Positions 32,321 to 38,429 of a DNA stretch of 41,421 nucleotides are shown one piece after another. The stretch is taken from positions 1-41,421 of IMG/VR virus record IMGVR_UViG_3300047300_000965; one strand, written 5' to 3'. Positions within the stretch are counted from its first letter, which is position 1. The number at the start of each line of letters is the position of its first letter. Origin of the DNA: a virus. The notes beneath the pieces are model-generated. The model saw only the letters and a program-made list of their open reading frames with translations, was not told where the DNA came from and ran no database searches. Made by a program: the position numbers and the translations under genes.

Positions 32321-32491
32321 TCACTTACGCTTGGGAGGAACGCCGTATTTCGGCTTCACGACACGCTTCTTATCCGCTCGGTCTGCAAGTTCGGACAGTT
32401 GCTTCCACTCCGCACCATCGTTGGTGAAGGTGTATTCTTGCTCTACACGGGCGTTATCCTTTTGGGATGGCTTGGATGGCTTTTTGCTCAT
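32321..32491 (-). CDS. Small basic protein, second copy of the duplicated cassette, 56 aa
   Basis: A 56-residue protein (MSKKPSKPSQKDNARVEQ...) ending VVKPKYGVPPKRK. It is clearly a paralog of the 52-aa gene at 33942-34100: both start M-x-K, contain (N/D)D-x-(A/S)EW followed by a charged helix, and end VKPKYGxPPxKK. ATG at 32491 was chosen to match the paralog; an earlier frame start overlaps the larger gene. Each small gene follows a large JAMM-like gene. It could be a partner, chaperone or packaging tag for the large protein. Confidence 0.7.
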   Translation of the reverse strand: MSKKPSKPSQKDNARVEQEYTFTNDGAEWKQLSELADRADKKRVVKPKYGVPPKRK

Positions 32492-32524
32492 TTGAGTTGA
32501 AATAGTATTGGAACGGAAGCGGTT

Positions 32525-32542
32525 GATAATGCAAGCATTATC
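32525..32542. promoter_or_regulatory. 18-bp perfect dyad, operator-like
   Basis: GATAATGC-AA-GCATTATC: two perfect 8-base inverted arms with a 2-base spacer, overlapping the stop codon of the 464-aa JAMM-like gene. The loop is too short for an RNA hairpin, so a dimeric DNA-binding protein is the likelier reader. A copy with one mismatch in the 14-base core lies at 36806-36819 in the noncoding region. Confidence 0.45.
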
Positions 32543-33932
32543 TTCCAAAATTAAATCCGCCTCCCGTAAGGAAGCCTCCGCCACCAGAAAGACCACCGCT
32601 GAACAGACCAGTTGTAGGGGCTGTGTAGTTTCCAGTCGGTGTGCTTACGGTGACTGTCTTTGGAGGAGTTCCGCCAGCCTTTCCTTTCGGCTCCTTGGGC
32701 GGTTCTGGGTCTGTAACCTTGGGTGGCTTGGGAGCCGCTGGCTTACGCTTTGGCTGACCGTCACCACCAGTCGCTCTCGTAGCAAGCCCATTGGCAGTCC
32801 TACCTGCTGGGATTGTGTCGCCGCTTGAATTGAGCGGTGTGACTCCCTTGGGAGGCTCCTGCCTTATCTCACGATAAATCTGCGTCCCAGTCTTGAAGTT
32901 CTTGGTTTCGGCACGGACGGCATCAATGGTTCCGCCGTTGGCGGCACGACCGACAGCCTCATAGCCCTTGGCGGGTTTGAACTCAAACTGGATGCCATAC
33001 TTGGCGAGGATGGCTTTCTGGTTAGCCGCCATCAGAGCAAGGCAATGCTGGCTATTGAAGAACTTGTCGTTGGTAGGAGGGTATCCGCCAGCGAGAACAG
33101 CAGACCCATACTTCATCACATCCCTGTTGGATGCGGCGATTTCCTTGGCGGCTACCTTCATCGCAATCTTGTTTTTGACCCACTTGTCGCCTCGTTCGTA
33201 TTCTTGGGCGAGACCACCAGCCTTGATGCGGAGCATCGCAAGTTGGCTATCGCTCAATGTGGCGTTGTTACCACGCATAATGTATGTGCCCTCACGACCT
33301 ACCGCTCTGGTTTCGAGGCGTTGGGTGGTTCCGTGGTTGCCGACATCGCCCTCCGAGAAAGCCAGTCCGTGAAGGCGGCTTCCTGCGTCATTGTATTTCG
33401 AGATGTCGCCATCCCGTCCGAGTTTCTTGTTATCGGTATCCCAGATTTCAGATGGGTGTGTGTGGGTCATAATGCCGTCTCTTGATACGGGCACTCCGTT
33501 CTTATCAAGTGGGTTGTATGTCATCACGCTTCCTTTTCCGCCCTTTTGAATTGAAATCAGTTCGCCGTTCTTGTCCCAAGTGATGCCATATTCCAGACCA
33601 TTGTGCGTCTCACGGTGTAGGAGACCGTCCTCAATGTTTTCACGGCTGTATCGTGAGTCCTTGCTGTTGTATTCGTCCTTGGGTGGCATCCCTGCATCAC
33701 GGCGAGCAAGATAATCGAATGCCGCCTCAACGCCACGGCGTTCCGCCTTGTTCAAATCCTTCTGGGCTTCCATATCGGTCGTATGAGCCTGTTTCGCCAT
33801 AGCGACAGCGGTATCGACTTGGTGCTGGTATTTGAAAGTTGTTTTGAGGTCTGTGACCTTTTCCTCACGGGCAAGCACATCGGATGCCCGAGCGGTCTTA
33901 CCATTACGCTTATCTCCTTCTTCCGTGGGCAT
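32538..33932 (-). CDS. JAMM-like metalloprotease-signature protein, second copy (464 aa)
   Basis: A 464-residue paralog of the 490-aa protein encoded just upstream; both start MPTEEGDKR and end in a Gly-rich ...F-x-TGGGFNF-x-R tail. Core motif: LEYG (Glu114), THTHPSE (His157-x-His159) and AFSEGD (Ser193-x-x-Asp196), which fits the JAMM/MPN signature E...HxH...SxxD that binds zinc in isopeptidases and in lambda gpK-like tail proteins. The stretch between HxH and SxxD is much longer here (33 residues) than usual. Residues about 345-445 are Pro/Lys/Gly rich and disordered. No NlpC/P60 domain follows. It sits between terminase and portal genes. Peptidase activity is inferred from the motif only. 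Confidence 0.6.
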   Translation of the reverse strand: MPTEEGDKRNGKTARASDVLAREEKVTDLKTTFKYQHQVDTAVAMAKQAHTTDMEAQKDLNKAERRGVEAAFDYLARRDAGMPPKDEYNSKDSRYSRENIEDGLLHRETHNGLEYGITWDKNGELISIQKGGKGSVMTYNPLDKNGVPVSRDGIMTHTHPSEIWDTDNKKLGRDGDISKYNDAGSRLHGLAFSEGDVGNHGTTQRLETRAVGREGTYIMRGNNATLSDSQLAMLRIKAGGLAQEYERGDKWVKNKIAMKVAAKEIAASNRDVMKYGSAVLAGGYPPTNDKFFNSQHCLALMAANQKAILAKYGIQFEFKPAKGYEAVGRAANGGTIDAVRAETKNFKTGTQIYREIRQEPPKGVTPLNSSGDTIPAGRTANGLATRATGGDGQPKRKPAAPKPPKVTDPEPPKEPKGKAGGTPPKTVTVSTPTGNYTAPTTGLFSGGLSGGGGFLTGGGFNFGR

Positions 33933-33941
33933 CGGCGTGGC

Positions 33942-34100
33942 TTACTTCTTTTGGGGCGGAATACCGTATTTCGGCTTAACGCCAGCATTCTGTCTCTTTC
34001 GGACTTCCTCGATTTTCTTCATACGCTCCCATTCGGATGCGTCATCGATGATGCCGATTTTGTAGAGGTCTGGCTTTGGTTTTGGTTGTTCTTTTTTCAT
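33942..34100 (-). CDS. Small basic protein, first copy of the duplicated cassette, 52 aa
   Basis: A 52-residue, highly basic protein: MKKEQPKPKPDLYKIGIIDD, a helix with EWERMKKIEEVRKRQ, and the end VKPKYGIPPQKK. Paralog of the 56-aa gene at 32321-32491. ATG at 34100 chosen to match that paralog. It precedes the second JAMM-like gene by 9 bases. Unknown function, but strict pairing with the large gene in both copies argues for a joint role. Confidence 0.7.
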   Translation of the reverse strand: MKKEQPKPKPDLYKIGIIDDASEWERMKKIEEVRKRQNAGVKPKYGIPPQKK

Positions 34101-34139
34101 TTGGGTGTGAGAGTAGTGAAGCGGTTGCAAAGTCAAGTA

Positions 34140-35612
34140 TTATCTTGTGAAGTTGAAGCCACCGCCCGTGACGAACGAACCTCCGCCAGATGAGAAGCCA
34201 GAGTTGTTTCCGCTTCCGCCACCGAAATCAATGACTGGGACTACGAACGGCTTACCGCCTACTACCGTAACTGACGGCTTGTCCTTGATTGTCACGGGAG
34301 GCTTTGCCCTCGGCTTTATGTCCGTTGGTTTTATCGGCTTGGGGGCGGGAGGTGGTGTCTCAACTTTTGGCTTTGGGACACGCTTACGCTTCCCGTCACC
34401 GCCAGTAACGGTTTGAGGTGAGCCACCGCTTGTGGTTGGGGCTGGTGAGGGTGCGGGGGTCGGCTTGGCTTTCTGAACTGGGATATGGTCTCCGTCTCTC
34501 GTGTAGCCACGGGGTAGGGTTGTGGAAGGATTTGGCATCGGCTGGTTGACCGTATCTGGTATGCCAGCCATCCTCACGACTCCGCCAGCAACCATCGTCA
34601 AGTCAGCCCTTCTGGCTGACGGAGGAAGGGCGTAATAGCCGTCTTGGCTTGTTGGCATCGATGTCTTGATTGCTTTTTCCATAGCCTCAAACCCCTCACG
34701 GGCTTTGAACTCGTATTGAACCCCATAACGCTGGCATATTCTTGCGTGTCCGATAGCCAGCATCGTTCCATATTTTGGGCTGTTGAACCAGTCCCCGCCA
34801 GCCTTGTAGTCAGAGGAGCGGTCGCCATACATTTGCAAATGCTCCGAAATCGCCCTCGCCTCTTTTGCCATAACGGAACAGGCGATTGAGTGTCTCTCTG
34901 ATGCAGATGAGGTTTTCTCGTAGATTTCTGCAAGCCTTCTGGTATCCTTGTCCGTGGACTTCTTCATATTTTCAAGAAGTCCTTGGGGCAGGGTTGCCCT
35001 GCCCTTAATCGAATAAGTCCCTTCACGGGCGACAGCCCTCATCTCCGCAAGGTCAAAAGTGCCAAAGAACTCAATGTCGCCCTTTGAAAAACTATGACCA
35101 AGCAACCTGTCATTGTTATCGGTAGGATGTGAGTGAGTCACAGTTCCTCCCTCCAACTGGCTACTGTGGGTCGAGTATGTAGCGACATTTGCTTTTTCTC
35201 CTTTATTGATGGCAATAAGTTCCCCGTTCTTATCGTAAGATGCGGCAAACTCAACGCCGTTGTTGGCGTTATCAAGCATCAGCGTCTCCTCAATAGCCTG
35301 CAAACTATGGCGAGATGTAGGGTCGTCCTTCTCGTTCTTTGGAGGATAACCAAGGTTTCGTCTGCGTTCGTAGTCAAATGCGGCTTCCAGCCCTCTGCGA
35401 TTAAGGACTTCTGGGTTTTTCAACTGCTCATCGGTCGGCTTGTCGGGTGAGTTGTCGTATGCTTTTTTTGCATCATCCAAAGCCAGCAAATACGCCGCAG
35501 TATTTGTATCCAATAGTTTCTTCAATTCTTGATACTCCGCAATACGCTTCTCCTCCGAAAGCACATCGCTGGCTGACCTGCCTGTGCGTTTATCCCCTTC
35601 TTCGGTAGGCAT
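34140..35612 (-). CDS. JAMM-like metalloprotease-signature protein, first copy (490 aa)
   Basis: A 490-residue protein. Start at 35612 (MPTEEGDKRTGRSAS) chosen because the paralog begins the same way. A charged helical N-terminal region (1-85, with RRGLEAAFDYERRRNLGYPP) leads to a domain with VEFA (Glu121), THSHPTD (His160-x-His162) and SFSKGD (Ser176-x-x-Asp179), matching the JAMM/MPN+ zinc motif with a 13-residue gap in place of the usual 7. A conserved RAVxREGTY follows. The last ~110 residues are Pro/Lys/Gly rich ending GGGSFVTGGGFNFTR. It follows the tRNA region and starts the cassette pair. Options include a virion-maturation peptidase or an enzyme that removes host ubiquitin-like tags. 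Confidence 0.6.
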   Translation of the reverse strand: MPTEEGDKRTGRSASDVLSEEKRIAEYQELKKLLDTNTAAYLLALDDAKKAYDNSPDKPTDEQLKNPEVLNRRGLEAAFDYERRRNLGYPPKNEKDDPTSRHSLQAIEETLMLDNANNGVEFAASYDKNGELIAINKGEKANVATYSTHSSQLEGGTVTHSHPTDNNDRLLGHSFSKGDIEFFGTFDLAEMRAVAREGTYSIKGRATLPQGLLENMKKSTDKDTRRLAEIYEKTSSASERHSIACSVMAKEARAISEHLQMYGDRSSDYKAGGDWFNSPKYGTMLAIGHARICQRYGVQYEFKAREGFEAMEKAIKTSMPTSQDGYYALPPSARRADLTMVAGGVVRMAGIPDTVNQPMPNPSTTLPRGYTRDGDHIPVQKAKPTPAPSPAPTTSGGSPQTVTGGDGKRKRVPKPKVETPPPAPKPIKPTDIKPRAKPPVTIKDKPSVTVVGGKPFVVPVIDFGGGSGNNSGFSSGGGSFVTGGGFNFTR

Positions 35613-35754
35613 TGTGGTGCGTGGTTTCCCGTAGTTTCTGCTCGTCCTTGGTCGCCTTGTCAATCGCCCGTAGAAGCCTTTTGAGCCTTGGGTGCGGTCT
35701 TGGGTTGTTCGTAACGCCCAAAGCCCGCCACGGGCTTGCCGTGCGGGCTGGTGA

Positions 35755-35828
35755 TGGCTGGGAAGGAGGGAGTCGAACCCACGCCCGAGGATTTGGAGAC
35801 CTCTGTGCTACCGTAACACTTCTTCCCA
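35755..35828 (-). tRNA. tRNA-Trp (CCA)
   Basis: A 74-base cloverleaf on the minus strand including encoded CCA. Acceptor TGGGAAG pairs with CTTCCCA; D-arm GTGTTACGGTAGCAC; anticodon stem-loop GAGGT-CTCCAAA-TCCTC with anticodon CCA; T-arm GTGGG-TTCGACT-CCCTC; discriminator G, then CCA. There are single U-U mismatches in the anticodon and T stems. It is followed by a GC-rich hairpin (AGCCCGC...GCGGGCT) that may be a processing or termination signal. Confidence 0.88.
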
Positions 35829-36228
35829 AAAAGGATGGCTTGCTGGACGACCCCATAAACCCAAGTTAGTCCCGAGGGACTCGTCTCGATGTCGGGCGGG
35901 TGATTTCGCATCCCGCTCCTTTCGTCAGCCAAGCCAAAGAGTTACCAGAGAGAACCACAGGTCGAGTTGCAATTCTCGCCCCTCTCTGGCGATGTCGCAG
36001 GGTTTCCCTGCAACACCGATTGTTACACCCCACCTCACGGAAGGGAGACTTGGTATTCGCACCTCTGCTACTTCCAGAACCCGTCTTGGTGGTTAGCCAA
36101 GCACTCGCCAGAAGGTCACCGCAGGATACTTCAAACGCCCGATGGGTTCGGAAGCCCAAGGGACGCAACCAACCACACGACTTACTCCGCTATGTTCCAG
36201 CGGGTCGCTCGGGGTCATTGCCCCGAAA
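35829..36228. other. Gene-free inter-tRNA segment with hairpins
   Basis: The 400 bases between the two tRNA genes have no credible gene. They hold several helices: TGGCTTG/CAAGCCA (35836-35842 with 35930-35936) closing a 100-base domain that includes AGTCC-CGAG-GGACT (35868-35881); CCAGAGAG/CTCTCTGG (35945-35952 with 35982-35989) with an inner CGAG/CTCG; GCAGGG-TTT-CCCTGC near 35997; CTTGG-N7-CCAAG near 36084; and TCGGGG/CCCCGA (about 36208-36225) just beyond the 3' end of tRNA-Thr. The density suggests structured RNA; the strand is not resolved. Confidence 0.5.
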
Positions 36229-36303
36229 TGGAGGTATTGGACGGAGTTGAACCGACAACCGCCTGTTTACAAAACAGGTGTTCTGCCATTGAACTACAAT
36301 ACC
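36229..36303 (-). tRNA. tRNA-Thr (TGT)
   Basis: A 75-base cloverleaf on the minus strand with encoded CCA. Acceptor GGTATTG/CAATACC is perfect; D-arm GTTCAATGGCAGAAC; anticodon stem-loop CCTGT-TTTGTAA-ACAGG with anticodon TGT; T-arm GTCGG-TTCAACT-CCGTC; discriminator T, then CCA. A perfect GC-rich hairpin follows its 3' end. Reads ACA and possibly other Thr codons. Confidence 0.92.
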
Positions 36304-36500
36304 GAAAGGATTATCTCGTGCCTTTGCAGATGGGGGCTTACGCCGTATTCCCACCCGCCCTGTCTGCACGAGCGTCTTGGGTTCGTAGTCGATGCGTTCA
36401 TCTCCCGCCGTCTCTTTCCCCGCTTTGGACACGGGGTGATAGCCATTGGCAACCAGCGGGGTTTCTACGAACTTGCATAAAGTCAAAGAGCAAAAATGGA

Positions 36501-36645
36501 TGGCAGTCAACTGTTCGGCATCTGGTTTCTACCTCGGCTTTGTCCGCCTTTGTCGCTTACCACCCGTGAGGGCTGTGCTTGGGGCTACCGTGGCTTGCCT
36601 TTGCAAGAACCGCCTTTCGGGCGGGAGCGTTTCAGTTGACTGCCA
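36501..36645. ncRNA. Structured RNA domain closed by a 13-bp helix
   Basis: TGGCAGTCAACTG (36501-36513) and CAGTTGACTGCCA (36633-36645) form a perfect 13-bp inverted repeat across 119 bases. Inside are CCC-GTGA-GGG (36563-36572, a GNRA loop if read on the plus strand), CTTGC-CTTT-GCAAG (near 36594) and CCGCC-TTTCG-GGCGG (near 36611). The 3' arm can also pair as TGCCAAG/CTTGGCA (about 36641-36659), a possible switch. No credible gene overlaps. Confidence 0.5.
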
Positions 36646-36805
36646 AGTCGCTCTTGGCAACTGCTGACTTACAGAGCGTCTTTCCGAAGATGATGTTTGG
36701 TTCATCTGTCGTATCCTGCCGACTTTAAGAAGTCGGGTCTTACGGGCGGCGGTGTATCCAGCGATTACCAAAGAGCGATAAGAGGAATGTAGCCAAGTGT
36801 TTGGC

Positions 36806-36819
36806 TAATGCAAGCACTA
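36806..36819. repeat. Second copy of the TAATGCAAGCATTA dyad
   Basis: TAATGCAAGCACTA matches 13 of 14 bases of the core of the dyad at 32527-32540. It is followed by an AT-rich stretch (TTTTCAAAAAAGATTAA) and then the 5' strand of the 36839-36965 element, so it is well placed to control transcription of a plus-strand RNA. Confidence 0.4.
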
Positions 36820-36838
36820 TTTTCAAAAAAGATTAAGG

Positions 36839-36965
36839 GGCGACAGACACACTTCCTTGCTTCCCCCGCCGTGGTTCCAGCACGGTGACCCCGTAAAGGG
36901 CTTGCGGTTTCCGCTCGGATGCTCCGTGTGAGAGCCGTGGAGTTCAAGTCCCCACGCCTGTCGCC
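36839..36965 (+). ncRNA. 127-nt multibranched, tRNA-like element
   Basis: GGCGACAG (36839-36846) pairs with CTGTCGCC (36958-36965). Within: CCGTG-GTTCCAG-CACGG (36869-36885), a 7-base anticodon-like loop; GCGG-TTT-CCGC (36904-36914); GCTC-N7-GAGC (36921-36935); and CGTGG/CCACG (36935-36939 with 36952-36956) around a GTTCAAGTC loop resembling a T-loop. The last hairpin lies next to the closing helix as in tRNA and tmRNA, but there is no D-arm and no CCA, so it is not a normal tRNA. Strand chosen from the T-loop-like sequence. Confidence 0.4.
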
Positions 36966-38151
36966 AGACCGTCTCCCGTGGCTTCTGGGAGGCTTTTAAG
37001 CCACAGGGGGTGATAGTCCCTGTCCCGTTGGTATCGGGCTTCCCAGAGGCTCCGTGAGCCAATCCTTGTCCGTAAAGTGGTGGTCTGGGGCAACTGCTCG
37101 TCAGCAGGTTAGCCAGACCATTTCAACCAGCGACTCCCCTCATTCACCTTCCCTGTCCCTTGCGGGCATCGGGTCGTTCTTGGGGGCGATAACTACGGGT
37201 AGTATTTGGTGGTGGAGATGCAGGAGATTTCTCTCCCCCGTGGGTTTCCCCACAGACCTCCGTTTGCTACTTGCCCGCTGGATTGAAAGTGAATTGTTGG
37301 TAGTCAGAGGTCTCACGCCAGTATCAAGGAGGGACTGGACGGCTGATTTCTCGCACCGCCGAGTTCTTTTGCCAACAAAGTGAATGCAGGAGCGTTTTTT
37401 ATGCCCGTGAGGGCGAGCCGTTGATTACGGGGGTAAGGTCAGACCCCGACCTGCAAAGTGGACTACCGTCAGCCATCTGGTGCTTCAAGGCTCAACCTTG
37501 TTTCGCACCCGACTCATCGCCCGTGGACTTATTTGCTCGGCACTTGACCGATTTTCCCTCGATGGGGATTGCCACTTTCCGTATTCCCTCGGCTCGCTCT
37601 GCGGCTCGTGTTTTTGTAGCATACAATTTTGGTCTGCATCACTTTGCCCGTATCGACTCTTTCACATCCTGCTCTCCCCTTGCGGGGCGGTCGGCAAGGA
37701 TGTCTGGATAACTGTCTCTGCCCTTACGAGGCTTTGACACCAGAACACCCGCTGTGATGTTCGATTACTTCCGAGGATAACGGAGTCCTCCATTTCGATG
37801 GAGGCGATTTGGCTGACGGTAGAAAGTAAAGTGGAGCGATGTGACTGGTTTGGCTACCAGCCCCCGACCGCAGTCGGGTTGCACAGGCGAGGTCAGTCTC
37901 GCACACCGCATAAAGTGGTATCGGGTAGCACCTCCACGCCTCTCCGCCCGTCTGGGCATCTGGACGCTTATGCGTATGCTTGCGAGGCTTCTCAACCTCT
38001 CCCGATAGTTTGAAAGTGAACTGGGTGGTGGCAGGGATGCTCCTGTTCCGCTTGCCCCGCTTGAAGCGAGGGGCGGACATCGGTTGTCCTCTCCGACCGT
38101 GGGGGGCTTAAATCTTCCCCCTCCCAGTAGTTGTTTGTTTTCTACCGTCAG
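36966..38151 (+). ncRNA. Large ornate noncoding RNA candidate
   Basis: About 1.2 kb without credible genes. Helices include TGGTCTGG/CCAGACCA (37081-37088, 37113-37120) with inner CTGCT/AGCAG; GCCC-GTGA-GGGC (37403-37414); nested GGTGC/GCACC and CAAGG/CCTTG (37479-37509); ACATCCT/AGGATGT (37664-37703) with inner CCCC/GGGG; CCTCCAT-TTCG-ATGGAGG (37787-37804); a perfect 13-bp long-range helix (37813-37825 with 38139-38151) that encloses CTGGT/ACCAG, CCCGAC/GTCGGG, TATCGGG/CCCGATA and CGGTTG/CGACCG. AAAGTG occurs seven times on the plus strand (37074, 37286, 37377, 37455, 37828, 37912, 38013). Purine-rich linkers, UUCG and GTGA loops and G-U pairs favour the plus strand, though two GCAA loops would fit the minus strand. 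Comparable known RNAs: GOLLD and ROOL. Confidence 0.5.
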
Positions 38152-38384
38152 ACTGAATGTCAAAGATGTTCCGAAAGAGCGATTGGTTTGAGGAGTGGAA
38201 GTGGTTTCAGTTGGTGAGTAGCGTTACCGCTACCCGCTTCCCTTAATCTCCTGCCCGTTGCGTGTCGGGCGTTCGCTTTTCGACTTTTGAAGAACAATCG
38301 GTCGTTGCTTACCGATGAGAGAAGTAGAACACGGTTTGCTTCTCTATGCAAGCGGTTTCGTAAACTATTTTTTGGTAAATACGC
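38152..38384. other. Gene-free hairpin-rich stretch downstream of the ncRNA candidate
   Basis: No credible gene. Hairpins continue: GTAGCG-TTAC-CGCTAC (near 38218; GUAA loop if read on the minus strand), GCCCG/CGGGC (near 38252), ATCGGT/ACCGAT (near 38298) and AGAGAAG/CTTCTCT (near 38319). A TTGACA is on the minus strand at 38158-38163. It may be the 3' part of the same plus-strand RNA. Confidence 0.4.
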
Positions 38385-38425
38385 AAGTCGTTGTGTATCA
38401 ATGACTTACGAAACAAACTTTTTTT
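38385..38425 (+). terminator. Possible terminator for a plus-strand transcript
   Basis: AAGTCGTTG (38385-38393) and CAATGACTT (38399-38407) form a 9-bp stem, with one G-U pair only if read on the plus strand, around a 5-base loop. Seven T residues follow at 38419-38425, 11 bases after the stem. The gap is longer than classical. It would stop a plus-strand RNA just before the terminase gene's 3' end. Confidence 0.4.
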
Positions 38426-38429
38426 CGAC

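Noticed and set aside
36190-36510. 106-codon minus-strand open frame
   Set aside because: Overlaps all of tRNA-Thr. Part of its middle looks faintly protein-like (GKETAGDERIDYEPKTLV), but there is no leader or start context and its end lies in the tRNA.
35967-36569. 200-codon plus-strand open frame
   Set aside because: Runs straight through the tRNA-Thr gene and the hairpin domain; composition (many Cys, Trp, Arg, Ser) is unlike the phage proteins.
36839-36965. A normal tRNA or tmRNA gene
   Set aside because: T-arm-like and anticodon-like hairpins are present, but no D-arm, no CCA, and the length fits neither. Kept only as a structured RNA candidate.
35829-38429. CRISPR array or simple tandem repeats in the noncoding region
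   Set aside because: Repeated AAAGTG copies are short and irregularly spaced (78 to 373 bases); there are no repeat-spacer units.
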